NCBI GenBank assembly: GCA_902806565.1
Contig: CADCXA010000048.1
Location: 124,001 to 188,000 of the forward strand
DNA: 64,000 nucleotides
DNA from: Hypoxylon rubiginosum
Taxonomy: Eukaryota; Ascomycota; Sordariomycetes; Xylariales; Hypoxylaceae
Direction of reading: 5' to 3'
Shown: one piece after another, positions 45,776 through 58,912 of the stretch
Layout of the letters: every line of letters starts with the position of its first letter
How positions within the stretch are numbered: the first letter of the stretch is position 1
The notes under the pieces: generated by a model
What the model was told of the DNA's origin: nothing
What the model saw: only the letters and a program-made list of their open reading frames with translations
Databases searched by the model: none
Position numbers and translations under genes: made by a program

Positions 45776-48347
45776 ATGTCTCTCTTTGGCACTTCTCCTC
45801 CAAACGAATCCTCGTCTTCCGGTAATCCAAGCATGGCCCGATCTCGAAACTCGCTGTTCGACGAAGATGGCCCTATGACGCGATCGACCTCGGATACGCT
45901 CTTCGACGACGACTTTGTCGGTAGTGGCGCTGCTTCGCCTTGGGATTTGCCCACACCGAGAAAGCAGCAGTCGCGTGTCGACCTGATTCGAAGATTACTA
46001 GATGGTGTAGACGTCCCGGATACTTACATTGAAGTATTTGATACTGCCATACAAGAAGATGGGAGCAGTGGCAAGATCACCTCTTCGGGCGTCGCGAAAA
46101 CACTTGCTGCCGCTAAGCTAAATGCCGACGACCAGGCGCAAATAATGGGCATACTCGCACCAGGTGGGAACCTCGAACCAATTGGTCGCAACGAGTTTAA
46201 TGTGTTGTTGGCTCTTATCGGCCTTGCGCAAGAGGGTGAAGCCGTGAGCTTAGACGGAGTCGACGAACGAAGGCGAGGTAAGTGGGAGCAAACACTTTCA
46301 ATGGCATTTCTCCTTCCCTTCCATCCCAGCTTGACATTTATTACCACGTTTCCTTTTATTTGCTGTACTTTACGCATCACATTTGTTGTCCAATGGGCAG
46401 GCCTGGCTTATCGTAGCTTTCGTTGCTGTGCCCTGTGCATCATCTTGCGGGGACATTTACGTTATTCGCCGATAAATTACTACATAAACTAATAACTAAC
46501 AAAACAAAACGGTAGACTTACCACAGCCCCAATTATCATCGTTCGTCAAGAAGCCCGTCTTTCCAAACGCCGCAGAACTTGCCGCAAAACCGCCCCAACA
46601 ACCCGACCCGCCTTCAACCCCATTTACTTCCCAGTCCCGACCTAGGAAATCATCTATGGACGGCCCCGAAGATGACCCATGGAGCTCTGCTGAGGTCCAT
46701 AGAGATCACAACCACGCCGAAACCCAAAAAGTCAACGGCACAGGCCACAACAACGCGACTATGAATGGCAATACCTACAACAATCCCGATGCTCCTGATA
46801 TGCACGCTCGCACTACCTCCAACTTTACTACAAGTACCGTAGCCTCGGTCGGTGGTGCTGGTTCCCAGTCTGGCGGCTCTGTATCTTCGCACCCTGGCGG
46901 TTGGGGATACTTTGATGGAAACAACCCGAGTGGCTTTGGTGAGCCCTCAAATAATCCGACAAACCCTTTTGGTGGCGCAGGCGGCGCAGGTAGCGGAGAA
47001 GGTCGTGACCCGGGTGCTCATCCCACTGTTAGCCATTCCAGGACTATTAGTGGTGGTCGAACTGGTGTTGCTGTGGAAGAGACTCTTTTGGTCACGCTGA
47101 TGCCCGAGAAAGAGGGTGTATTCCTCTTTCAACACCACAACTACGAAGTTACGAGCTCGCGACGAGGAAGCAAGGTCATCCGCAGATACAGCGATTTCGT
47201 ATGGCTGCTTGATTGCTTACACAAAAGGTACCCTTTTAGAGCGCTACCACTCCTCCCGCCCAAGAGGGTTGCCGTCAATGGAAACCATCTTTCCAACGAC
47301 GGCGCGTTCATCGAGAAGCGAAGGCGTGGTCTAGCAAGGTTCCTCAATACTCTAGTTCGACACCCAGTGCTAGGCCAGGAGCAGCTTGTAATAATGTTCC
47401 TGACTGTTCCGACGGTGAGTTACTATTGTTGCTAGTCATTTTTCGCCCTTCAAGCTAACTTGATGTAGGAACTCGCCGTATGGCGCAAACAGGCCGCGAT
47501 TTCGGTAGTAGATGAATTTACGGGTCGACCGTTGCCGCCTGGCCTTGAGGAAGACCTACCACCAACGTTGGATGAGCTGTTCGAGCGTACTAGACTAGGT
47601 GTCAAAAGATCTGCTGAATTGTACATCTCGACCTGTAACATCATGGATCGTCTCGTAAAGCGGAGTGAAGGTGTAGCAGCGGATCACGGGCGCTTAGCTA
47701 TGTCGCTCATCTCCATGACGGAAACGAGTTCGGAAACGTATGCCACCGATACGAACGACGTGCCTCTTCTGAACGACGGTTTGGTCGCCATGAGCAAACA
47801 TCTGCAAACGACGCAGAGCTTGATCGAGGATGAAAGCAAAGCTTGGGACGCAGGCGTGCTGGAGGACTTGAAGAGGCAACGTGATGCCCTTGTTAGCCTT
47901 CGGGACCTATTCGACCGAAGAGAGAGGCTGGACAAGGACAACATCCCGACCTTGGAGCGAAGGATCCAGAACAACGAGACGAAGCTCGCCGGCCTGCGAA
48001 CCAAGCCGGACGGGATGGTTAGACCGGGCGAGATAGAGAAGGTGGTGGAAGCTATTATTAAGGTTGGTGTTCTCTGACCCCTGAGCCGTCTTGGCAGCTC
48101 AGCGTATAAATATGTGGATTGCTAACACGTTAACTAGGATAAGGAATCCATTGTCAACCAGCATAATCGATCCATCTTCGTCAAGGAATGTATCCGGGAC
48201 GAGCTCATCTACTTCCAGCAGACGCAGTACCACGTGAGCAGGTGGAACCAAGACTGGGCACAAGAACGTGTCAAGTACTCGGAGATGCTAGCGGACAACT
48301 GGCGTCGACTGTTGGACGAGCTTGATGGTATGCCGCTAGGCGACTAG
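45776..48347 (+). CDS. MVP1: MVP1-like sorting nexin
   Basis: Exons 45776-46277, 46516-47414, 47469-48062 and 48138-48347 give 734 residues. Mvp1 sorts proteins at endosomes for vacuolar and retromer-type traffic. Seen: a Ser-rich start; an EH-like helical domain at about 65-165 (SRVDLIRRLLDGVDVPDTYIEVFD, then GRNEFNVLLALIGLAQ); a low-complexity Asn/Gly linker; a PX domain at about 352-467 with RRYSDFVWLLDCL and RALPLLPPKR (phosphoinositide contacts); and a long C-terminal BAR-like helical region. Intron 1 (238 nt) is long for this locus. The last intron has an atypical GTTGGT donor. Confidence 0.9.
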
Positions 48348-49536
48348 AATTCGCGGCAAAGAAGGCATATGGTCAAGGCTGCTGTTGGATTAAGTGTACG
48401 AAATGTTGAGGTAGAGGCGGAGCTAGGGGAGTGGCTACAGGTGGAAGGCGACTCGATGCATATTGGGGACTAAGACATATACTGGCGGTATGCTTGCCAT
48501 CGGAACCCTCCTAGACTGTTTCTCCCCCCTGGAGTTTCCGCTCTCGCATACTGTACCTTTTATTTTCCTATCTTTCACGGCAGTGTTTATTTTTAAGGGG
48601 GGAAGAGCATATTCTGAGGCGAGACACGCAATTGTCACGATACCCTTCTTTTTCCAATTACTTTAATCAGAACATTGGCAAGCCCGTTTTCTTTGCAGTA
48701 TGATAGCCATGTCTGTGTCCTATATTGTGGACAGTGGACATTGCTTGTTGAAGGAGGTTTGGTGAGAGCGGAGGAATGGAAGCAAACGGCCATTCTAGAC
48801 ATAGGCACGTATATAATGCTCAATTGTTAATTTGTTACTATACCTACCTCTTTCTTTCAACTCTCCTGTCTAAGATATCTTGTTAGAATTGGAGTTATAT
48901 TGAGGTACCTAGATACCAAGTAGGGAGTTAAACCTTTTCTTTAGAGATGCTTATAAGGTGAATACTGCCTAATCGATGATCTGCTCAATGTTAGGCACCT
49001 AAAGGGGTATGTACCCCACTATGCCCATTCCGCCATCCGCCATCCGCCATTTCACAGCACGCGGTACGTAGGGGAACCCCACCATCACCAACGCAACGGC
49101 ACCGACTTCTAACTCGGTTTCGTACTTTCCCGCCGTAGTCATTTCTGTACTCAACCTTTTCTTTTTCTTCTCTTTACCAATCCGGATCACCATTTTCCTA
49201 ACACGCGAGGAGGGTTTCCATTCCTTCGCAACAGACCCCGACTATCCTCTCGTTTGCGCAACCCCTGCGTTACTATCCTACACACCACCTTTTGCCATTC
49301 AGGCATCCCGAAGCGTGCCGTGCCACCGCCAAAGACCGCATTTGACCCTTGTGGAACACGGAGCGAACGAACGAGCGTCTTCTAGAGCAAACCGAGAGCT
49401 CCGAAATTACCTGCTGCCTGAGGGGCTCTCTACATAATATCAGGCGTGATACCAGGACGCTAGGGATCGTCAGGCAGACAAGACTATCGCGAATCTTCAG
49501 CAGGTCGCCGGCCGACTGGTAACACCGTCATTCACG
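48348..49536. other. Intergenic
   Basis: 3' side of MVP1 and promoter of the DCN1 gene. Contains AGGTACCTAGATACC near 48903. No gene is supported. Confidence 0.6.
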
Positions 49537-51082
49537 ATGCCGCCGCTATCGTCTGTTCAGAAGACGTCGATTGCCAACTTCGTGTCCATAACGGGGGCAT
49601 CCGAAAAGGTCGCTACTAGAGTACGTCTTTCCCTTTCCCCGATTCTCTGCCATGCTCCCATAGGCCCAGGGCGAGGAGTCGTAGGGATGTTTGATGTCGT
49701 CTGCGCTATTCCGCATGGGCTAATACTCTCCCCTTGTCTCCTGAGATGACCTTTTGCTAACTAGGATATTTCACATAGTATCTGAAGAATGCAGGATACA
49801 AGCTGAATGAAGCTGTCGACACGTAAGTGGATATTGTCTCTTTTCTTTACCATATCCACTTCACATATAACCTATACGTCGAGTGAGCGGCTTTTCCGTA
49901 CTTTTACAGTATGTTGAGCTATTAGCTATCTGGAACTGCTTTTGGGATGGCAAACGTCACGATACTATAGTGCCATATATGGAAGACTGTATACATTCGA
50001 CTTATGACATGGACATCTAGACGAAGTAGGTGTCAAGACAGGGGCTATAGCTAGTATTGGCTGTCGTCTGTTCCCTACACCCGGAATTAAACCTTGTAAA
50101 CCTTGGTTTATTAGATGACCCGGCCGTCGGCATATTTTATAGAGTGTAAATACCATTGAAGCCGTGTCGTCCTTGTGCACTACGATCATAGTCATACTCC
50201 AGCCATTTCGTTCCTGCTCATCTTTAGCTCTCAGCGGTCTCTAGTTTTCCTTTTTCAGTTTCTTGCTAACCATCGGCTTAGATTCTTTCAGACGAACGCT
50301 GGTGGATCCGGTTCAAATAAGGAACCGCAGTTAGCAAAGCTATTCGATAGCCTAAGAAGTATAGAAACTTGATCGTACTTCCCGGAGTCCGTTTTACTAA
50401 CGGAGTGACAGATGATGCGGAAGATCAGAAAGACACCCTAGGCGCCGACTCGTCTATGACATATCTACAGGGTATCGGTGTCGATCTCGAGGGAGCCTCG
50501 CTGTTTCTTGCTATGGAGCTCGTGCAGGCCCCTACCATAGGCGAGATCACGCGAGAAGGTTTCGTCAAGGGCTGGAAGACTCAACCAGGGTAAATATCGC
50601 CCCTATTTTCCTCTATCCTACCGTACTATCACGCACGAAGCTGACCCGAGTTTAGCGCCGAAGCCAAGATCGAATCCCACAAGCAGCAGTTCAAGCGCCT
50701 CGTCGATACGCTAGGAAAAGACCGCGACCTCTTCCGAAAGGTCTACCGCTACGCCTTCGTCGTGGGCCGAGAGGGTGATCAGCGGGCGCTATCCCTGGAC
50801 AACGCTATTCTGTACTGGGAAATGCTGTTCAAGAAGCCGGGACAGGCCTGGGTTGGGGGCGCGGCGGGTGTCGACTGGCTGGCCGAGTGGATCGCTTTCC
50901 TGCGCGGGAACTGGACCCGGTCCGTCAGCCGCGACATGTGGAACCAGACGTTCGAGTTCGCCGTGAAGAGCAGGGAGGACGAGAGCCTGGGGTTCTGGAG
51001 CGAGGACGGCGCGTGGCCGGGCGTCGTCGACGAGTTCGTGGCCTGGTACCGGCGCAAGTCGGAGATGGACGTGGACGCTTAG
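49537..51082 (+). CDS. DCN1: DCN1-like cullin neddylation protein
   Basis: Exons 49537-49620, 49779-49822, 50282-50358, 50412-50589 and 50656-51082 give 269 residues, the usual Dcn1 length. Dcn1 is the scaffold E3 that helps Ubc12 load Nedd8 (Rub1) on cullins. Seen: a UBA-like domain (about 5-45: VQKTSIANFVSITGASEKVATRYLKNAGYKLNEAVDTFF) assembled from exons 1-3, then the PONY/DCUN1 domain (about 60-262) with LFRKVYRYAFVVGREGDQRALSLDNAILYWEMLF and DMWNQTFEF. Intron 2 (49823-50281) is 459 nt, far longer than its neighbours; its 5' and 3' signals are good (GTAAGT, GCTAAC branch). Confidence 0.9.
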
Positions 51083-52120
51083 AGCCCGGCCGGCTGTGAT
51101 TCGGACGGTCGACTAAAGAAGCATGTTCTTTCTACGGAAATCAGCTGGAGGTCATATGAGCATTGTGTCTATCTAGCTGGTGACCTGATAATGGTTACCA
51201 CTGATAGGACGAGTCCGATAGGACCGCTTCGACACACGGGGGGTGGAGGGGTGGAATGTTAATGTAGCTACCTCCCCCTAAGAGACCTATAGGGAAAGAT
51301 CAAGGTTAATATTGGAGGCCAGAGGCGAAAAGGGGTTTCCGAGTAGCTAACCAGCCAAGGTGCCTGATCTGAGCATTCTCAAGGAAGTGGGATTGTTAGC
51401 GCAGCAAGTAGTATCTGAACATAACGAATGCATTTTCCCTATTTTTTATATTATTATCATTCATCGCAAGCGGTCGCATTATCTAAGTGTCGGTAAAGAC
51501 TCGAATTCACGGGCTCGGGGAGTAAAAATATTATATTACTACATAGCCTCTTCTCGTTTTGTTCCCGTGATGAAAGATGATATAGATTTTAATTGTACAA
51601 TCCTCGCTTGTGTGAGCCTCTAAGCTCACCTACCTAAATCATATAATCTAGGGACTTGAAACGCCGATTCAAATAGAGAAGTACTATTCCTACGGCAGCC
51701 ATATATGGCTGGCCCATTTAAGGTAGCCGAAACCGGTAGATGTATTGAAGTGGTACATTCTTGATATATGTTCGTCATGTAAGATTATATTTATACAGTG
51801 GATTCGGCAGCTATATGACTTGTTTATGCTGTATATTTCCCCCGTTTTCCTCTGCGGCCGTACATGATCGTCTTCCATTGTGGAAGCGATTTCATGCTCG
51901 TCTCTTAGAATAAGAGGGCCCGCCTGTTCATGTCGTTTTTTCTTCTTCTTGAGCCCCTCGGCTGAGCTAGTAGCTAGCGAGCATATACACACATATATAC
52001 CCTATAAATCGCCCACCTCAACCGGACCTCAAGTATGCAAGACAGCACACTCCCCGTTCACTCTCCTTTTCCTTTTTCTTGTGTTAACCCTTTCACGCAC
52101 ACCGTCCCCTCTTTCTCCAA
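51083..52120. other. Convergent intergenic spacer
   Basis: Between DCN1 (+) and bS6m (-). No gene is supported. Confidence 0.6.
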
Positions 52121-52757
52121 TCAAGGAGCCTGCCCGGACCACTCGGGGGCGCCGAAGCGGCTGGAAGTAGCGAGCTTGCCGTCGCCGAGGCGGACGGCGG
52201 CGTGGCGGATCATGCGGGGGTCGAGGGCCAGCATGTTGCGGACGGCGTGCTGGGCGGCGACCGAGCCGTCGAAGCGCATGGCGAAGTAGTGCCCGGTGCG
52301 GTGCCGCATCTGGTGCGCGCTGACGGCTTTGGGCAGGAGGAAGACGCCCCAGTTGGATATGCCGCGGATCACGCCTTTTTGCTGTAGGACTAGCTGGCCG
52401 GCCGTGAAGACGATTCTGTGGGTTGGTTGGTTGCATGTCAGTGTTCGGTTTAGCAAACTGATTTCTTTTTCCCCCTTCCTTCCTTCCTTCCTTCCTCTTT
52501 CTTCTTCTTCTTCTTCTTCTTCTTGCTTGCTGTCCGGTTCCGGGATTGGACGGGAAGAGGTTGAACTAGTGGTGGAATTGGGATTCAAAGCAAATATCGA
52601 GTTCGCGATGCTCGGGAAAGGAAAAACGTACTCTTTCACCTCGGCGAGGTTGCCAGGTCGGACCTATTACTTTGCTGTTAGAATATAATACTCTACATGA
52701 TCTACATGTGGAAGCCAGCGAAGAGAGACTCACGATTCCAATTAGCTCGTACAGCAT
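52121..52757 (-). CDS. MRP17: Mitochondrial small-subunit ribosomal protein bS6m (MRP17)
   Basis: Exons, in reading order, 52757-52734 (24 nt), 52663-52632 (32 nt) and 52415-52121 give 116 residues, the size of fungal Mrp17. Once joined, the start MLYELIGIVRPGNLAEVKEI and the segment VIRGISNWGVFLLPK, then the GHYFAMRFDGS and LALDPRMIRHAAVRLGDGKL strands, match the S6 fold. The first donor is GTGAGT and the second GTACGT. Intron 2 (52416-52631) is 216 nt, stop-free and in frame, with a purine-rich microsatellite encoding poly-Glu; the conserved EVKEI junction shows it is removed. Two tiny exons make the gene easy to misannotate. Confidence 0.88.
52475..52526. repeat. CTTC / CTT microsatellite inside a bS6m intron
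   Basis: A run of CTTC tetramers followed by CTT trimers on plus, GAAG and GAA on the coding strand. It lies wholly inside the second intron of the bS6m gene. Confidence 0.8.
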
Positions 52758-54941
52758 CTTGTCGGCAGCTGGCTGCTCACATGGAGCGCAGGCGGGAAGC
52801 CGAGTTTTCTTGGTGGATTTTCCCTAAGAAGCAGCTCCGTAGTATGGGCCAGAAGGAACTGTATCAGGCCGGATATGAGTTGCCGCTTGAAAAGTAAGGC
52901 ACTTTGATGTAGCAATTCCTTGCCTCGGTCTCGATATCGTCGATATTGGTCGGAGTCGATAGCAGAATTGCCAATCGCGATAGTGGCATTGTAGACGTGA
53001 ATTTTAGTGGGACTCGGAATAATCTCAAATGACCTCTTCCGCGATAAGAACCCATAACAGATAAGGAAGGGCCCCACATTCAGGTTACATAAGAATTTTA
53101 CCCCTTCATCAATTGACAGCCAACATTCACGTGTAAGAGACACAACGCATATTCGTATGTAACCGGGTTGTCTTCACTGGAGCTGTAACTGCGCTTGTGT
53201 TCATCCTACAGTCAAATATAAGACGAGCTATTCTTGCTTTACTATAGTGTAACTGAGACTACCTATTATTAGGTAACTTGGCGTTTTCTGCTGGAACACG
53301 TCGGACTGTGCTGCCAGGTCATGATAGATCGTGATGACCTCTCTCCGGTCACACCTATTCGCCGATGTCTCGACGCACAGTGATTGAGCATTTATAATTC
53401 CTTAGTCGTTTGGTATGATTAGGTAGACTCAGGCCAGATGCTTTCTCGTCGAGTCATAGCATGTGTTAAACTAATGTTCGTAGTGTTACTCCTTTCCGCC
53501 AAGTCCTAGGCTAGAGCTCCGGGCGATTTCTTCACTCCTGTGTAGGTACGCCGTAGGAGGTCTTTCGAAATGACCAAGGATAAGAAGGAATAGCTCAGAA
53601 AATACTCGGACTAGTAATTATCGCTCAGGTTTGACCCTTTTGAAAGTTAATGAATACCAGCGCTGATGAATATGAATACTAGGCAATTTCTTATACATAC
53701 CATTTACCTACTCCTTTGGTGGTACTATTTAACGATAACCTCATGGAAGCATGAATTTATTCAATATAAGGCATTTATCGCTATACAGGATCTATCCATA
53801 TCCAGGGGCTAAGTGAAGCCCGCTTCGCTTCGTGCCGTCTTGGCTGCTTCTCGATGGGCAGGGGGGGCAAGGCACCGGAGTGACAGCAAAGACCCGGCAC
53901 GTTTTGGGGGCTAAATCGTTTTTCCCCTTGCCTGCACACCGTCGCACGCACGCGTATGGATCGTACGGATCGTAATGGGATCTGCCGCTACTGTACGGAA
54001 TGCGCTACGCATCACAGGGGGTCCCTACATGCGGCCGCGCACACGTGTATTGCCAGAACGTCGGGAACCCATTGTGGGGTCTTTAGACGCCCGATATCGC
54101 CAATGCATCTTGCGTAGAGATGGATCTATACATGTAGGTATCGTGCACCAAATTGTTTAGTACCTCAAGTACATCCATATGTAGGAGCCACCAAGTATAC
54201 ATAAGTATACAAGTCAATATGCAGAAGAACAAAAGTCAACGATTCATTTTGTGTCCGTTTCGCCATATCCTCCTTTGCCGGGGCGACCTGGACAGACCTA
54301 TCTATCGAGTTACATACATAGTATACAGTCTCGTCGTCCGAGAAAAAAGGAGCAGTACCGAGGTAATCGAAACACGCAACGGAGTGGATCACCATCTTCC
54401 GTGCAAAAAGGGACGAGCAGGCGAGGAAAAACTCATCTCGCCGCGTAGCCGCATATACTCAACCCTCTTTTTCCCTTCTCAAATATTTGGATCAGTTTAC
54501 TTGATCACCTTATTAGCCAGAGCAGTATTTTGCTATCCCACCCTACCACCCTTTTGTCCATCCATTCGTCCGGCCGATTTTTCCGTCCTGTCAATTCATC
54601 CATGCTGGTGTCCGGAGAGAAAGAAAAAGAAACTCATGATAAGCTTCCAAGTTCCTTGCGGTGTCCCTTTTATTAAAAATCCTTCGCAAAATCAAGTACA
54701 GGCCTTCGTTAGTCTCGAGTCGTTGCAACTCAAGTTTAACAAGACAAAAAAAGTAGTATACGACCGTGGTGTGTTTCGATTAAAGACAATGCAGTTCACG
54801 GAACGCCTTTATGTGTCTGAATCCTCGTTGGGCATCTGCTTCGATTCCGTAGTCTCCCATAGGTGCTCAAGTAATAGACTAAACATGACTGTTAGCCATA
54901 GACCTTGTGAATGACATGAAAACGACCGGAAAGAAAGTTAC
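52758..54941. other. Intergenic
   Basis: About 2.2 kb between bS6m and the unknown gene at 54942, both on minus. A 253-codon frame at 54153-54914 (+) lacks an ATG at its start and has random-like composition. No gene is supported. Confidence 0.5.
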
Positions 54942-57158
54942 TTACCCTGTATTCTTCATGAGCTTGATACCCTTTCTCTTCGTAAAAGAAAGGAATCGCT
55001 TCTTAGTTCGCTCTCTCTTGAAGTAGGCCAGGATGTTGCCACGCTTTTCGTCGTGGACGGTAACCACAATCTTCTGGCTATCTGGCGCGTATTGGATCTC
55101 CTTGATCTCCTCCAACGCCAGGTCGAAATTGATCGGCTTCTGGTAGAACCCCCACGTCACCTTAGGATGTACGTCTCGCAGTACCTGGTGCTCGAACAAG
55201 TTCTTGTCCTGCTTCCAAGTCCAGTATTGGGTCACTTCCGTGCTGGTAGTCAAGTCTCGCGTCTTGATCTGATACACGCGCCAGTCAAGGTGCATGATTC
55301 GACCGGCCGAGAAAGAATCGGTTGACGTCCAACCGCTGAAGTCAAGATCATCCTCTTCGGGCTCTTCCACTTTGGGAGGAAGAGGCGCGGGTTCCAAGCG
55401 TTGTCGTTTCTGTAATCGAGGGGTTACCGGCTCCAGATACTCCTGTGGCGTCTGCTCCGTCCCTTTCTGTATGCCGTCTAGACTCGGCGTGTCGTCGGCG
55501 TCGACCTGGCCAATAGATCGACGAGCTTTGCGTCGTACTGAACCCATTGCTTCCTTCTTAGCTGCCTTAGCAGCGGCCTTCTGCGCTGCCTTCTCCGGGT
55601 CCTTCTCGTTAAGCTTGTATCCTGACGGTCTTCCAATATTTCCAAATCCGTGCTTTTCTCTCAAAAACTTCAAATTGGCGTCGTGGTACAAGTCGTGAGT
55701 GACCTTGGACAGGTTAAACTTGTCCCCCTCTGATATTACGAGATCGTACATGCGCTGGCGCAGCCATTCGAGGGGGGTTACGTCGAGATCGAACTTCTTG
55801 AGCTCCTCATGTACATTGACCAGTCGGAACATAGTGTCGTAGTTGACGAATGTGCGGTAATACTTGCTCATCATCTCCTTACCGACAAACTGGTAGGGAT
55901 GCCACTGTTCGTCCCTGAGAAAGTCAACGACAGCTTGACCCCGATTGACCTGACGGTTCGCTAGGAAAATGGTGTGTCGTACGGAATTGGGCGTTTGTCG
56001 AAGCTGTTCTAGTTTCTCCTTCCACTTGTCAAGTTGGGGCTGAATGAAAGTCTCTAACGGCTCCCATTCGGGATCCCAGTACGGATGGCCTTCGCTAATT
56101 CGCTCCAGAGGAATGCCGGCAAACATCGAAGGTTCGGTAATAACGCGACCATCGTCCTTCAGGACCAACCTGTCTCGAGTGATTTCTTGGATGTCACTAG
56201 GTGCTGGCGTCGAACTTTCAGGCGGCGGTACAGAGCCCTTGGCACTTGGTAAGGACCGTCTACCTGATGGAGACTTGGTCTTGGTCTCGCTAGCCGACTC
56301 GGATCCAGCTAAAGCATAGAATTAGCAAAGGAGAAAGAGCAAGGTATGAAGCCGTGAAAAAAGAAACTGACCTGGTTTTCCATGCGGGGAGCGAGCAGCC
56401 GGAAGGCTAGGCAGGCTATGCCGTTGCTTAGGCTTCAGAGGCCTGTCCTTAGCACGATTCACCGGATAACCCTCCGAGGCGTTAGCATCTCCCTCGCCAG
56501 CTACACCATTCGATACAGAGCCCGGTCGAATACGCTGGCTGCTACTGCGTAACGGCATGGGTCTACCGTTGAGATTTTCGTCCACGGGGTTATGGTAGAT
56601 ACTGCTCAGTAGATTGCCTGGGTCGACAGGAGGCTCCTCTTCGTCGTCTCGGCGACCACGTCGTCGTGAACCATTGATGCTAGTCCATCCAGCTGCGTTG
56701 GGCTGGGGTGGTACCATATCCCGATTAGACTGACGTCGCCCGCTGCTGCTACTCTTCGGTCGCGCATTTTCCTTCAACGGCGCATTCTCCTTCAATAGCG
56801 CACTCTCCTTCAATGGCGCATTCTCCCGGGATCGCGTAAACCATTCCTCATGTGCTCTATCCTCTTCTCGACGCTGAGCTTCGAGACGACTTTGTTCGTC
56901 TTGAAACTCTTGAGCCAATTGCTCCTGTAGTCTCTCATTGCTTTGGATCAGTCCTACGAGGTTCGATAACTCGTGCTGTATTCGTGTCTTTCGGTCGTAT
57001 AAACCCACGAGTTCCTTTCGGATTTGGTCCTGGTTGACACCATACGCCTGGTTACGTTTCATGTCCTCTCTGTCTCGAGCGTACTTGGTGTTTGCCCGGT
57101 AACTCTTCTGCATTTCGTCCCATTCTTCTCGACTAGAGGGTTCCATCTTGGCGGACAT
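54942..57158 (-). CDS. Conserved-looking protein of unknown function, coiled-coil and basic
   Basis: Exons, in reading order, 57158-56372 and 56308-54942 give 717 residues. The 63-nt intron has a GTCAGT donor and clean phase. Seen: an N-terminal coiled coil (about 20-110, Glu/Gln/Arg rich), short repeats of the type ENAPLKE and ENARPK (about 112-135), a disordered basic region, then an ordered C-terminal half (about 300-700) with ITRDRLVLKDDGRV, QPQLDKWKEKLEQLRQ, YYRTFVNYDTMFRLV, an Ala/Lys helix, and a final globular part with KKRFLSFTKRKGIKLMKN. It looks nuclear, but I recognise no family. The stop codon overlaps a GTAAGT donor, so a short extra exon (for example after the acceptor near 54889) may replace the last residues. 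Confidence 0.7.
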
Positions 57159-58885
57159 GATGCCGATCCAACGTGTGCACTCAAACTGTGCCCGCCCAGT
57201 TACTACAACCGCCTTCACCTAATATCGGATGTGTCAGTAAGACCTGCAGGATTGATGATTCCCGAGGTTGAGAATATCCGATTACAAGATTCAATCTATG
57301 CAATAAAGAAGGGGGGAAACGATATAGCAGGTGAGAGAGATTATGGCCATGTATGTGTGTATGTGTTAGGGGTAGAGTAAGCTATAGGGCATGCGAAGGT
57401 GAAAGATGTGGAGCGACATATGCAAAGCATTTAATTCGTAAGAATTTCCACGAAAGGGAAGAAAAAAACGGCGACGATAAAGCAAGATGAGGACGAGGTG
57501 TCTATAACATGAGAGAGTAGATGCGATATGTTAGGGTGGTGTGGATGTGGGATAGGCAGGGGGTTGTACTAGAAGCAAGGTAAGTGGAACAGAGTAAATA
57601 AATCATGTCTATACTTACAGAATCGAATACACCATATACCACTCCAGATTGGAAAATAGTCGATGTTAAAAAGCCGTCGACTAGTTTGATTGACTCATTA
57701 AGGCGAAGGGATTGGTTAGATTGGTGCTGTATGTTGGTTGCTCTCGCATGCGTGCTTCAGGTTCAGCGGATGCAAGGGCGGCTGTCTCGAAAGTGAATGT
57801 GAGTATGAAAGTAAAAGAAAGTCGAAGCCGGTCGGGTACCGGCGTGCGGGTGGTAGATCGATAGATGGATCTTATTGTATCAAGAATTCTATCAGACCTA
57901 GTGTGTGTGTGTGTATATTAATAGATGTACGTGGCGCGGTGTGTTGTTGTCATGGAAAATGAGTTGCACTAAAAAGTAATTAAAGGTGTTAGTTATCGAA
58001 GCACTCCATCATTGGTTGCTTCGAGGCTGATTAGATGCATAAGGAAGAAAAAAAAGAGAGGTACGGAGGTGCAGAGGAGGTTCATTGAATAGGTCAGGTC
58101 TGCCAGGCAACGCAGGTAGAACGAGGCGGATGCGACTAATAAGTGGAAATAGGCCGTGTAGTATGATATGTGAGGTAAAGAAGGTATATAACGATATGCC
58201 TTCTTTTCTTTTCTTCAGAGAGAGATTTGAAGAGAAAAAAAAGATACCTTGACGTAGGTACATGTAGTTAGGGGGTGGGATGGCGCGAGACACCAAATAA
58301 AACCGATGTGCAGGAGGTGGATGTGACTGATATACGTGTTCGATGAGATATAATAAAATACTTGCCTATAGAAGCATCCGTAAGATGATGCGCCGGGCTA
58401 GGAAATTATTGATGACCGGCCTCAAAGTGACTAATCGAATCATCAACAGAGCCTATCCCTGGACCGTCGTATGTGCTCGAACTTGAACTTGGTAGTTAGA
58501 AGCGCTTTGCCTCTTGCCGTTCGGGAGGTAGTTAAAAGAGATCGGCAGAATAAAACCAACAGTCTAGTTCGCTGTGCGAGGTGAGCATGGCATCGAAAAG
58601 GGGATAAGGAGAAAAAAAAGTGTAGGCGCGCAACGAGGATCAGTGCATCGATCAGTACATCGAGGTCGAGGCCGAAGGGGAAAGAAGAAAACAGAAAAAA
58701 GACTACTGCCGAAAAACACCTTGCAAGCATAGGTAAATGCTTGGATGCATCCGCAGGTAGGTATACTATATCTTTGCCTGAGTATGTAGTACGGGAAAGA
58801 GAATGGAAACAGTATATGAGATGAATAGATACGTATTGCGAGGTGTGTATGGTATGGGTGGGTGTGTGTAAGGGCAAATAGATGT

Positions 58886-58912
58886 ATGTACATACATACA
58901 TACATACATACC
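58886..58912. repeat. TACA tetranucleotide repeat
   Basis: A run of CATA/TACA units preceded by its partial inverse TGTATGTA. Confidence 0.75.

Noticed and set aside
54153..54914. 253-codon open frame on plus
   Set aside because: It has no ATG at its start, random-like residue composition and no similarity I can see; it lies in the 3' side of the minus-strand gene.
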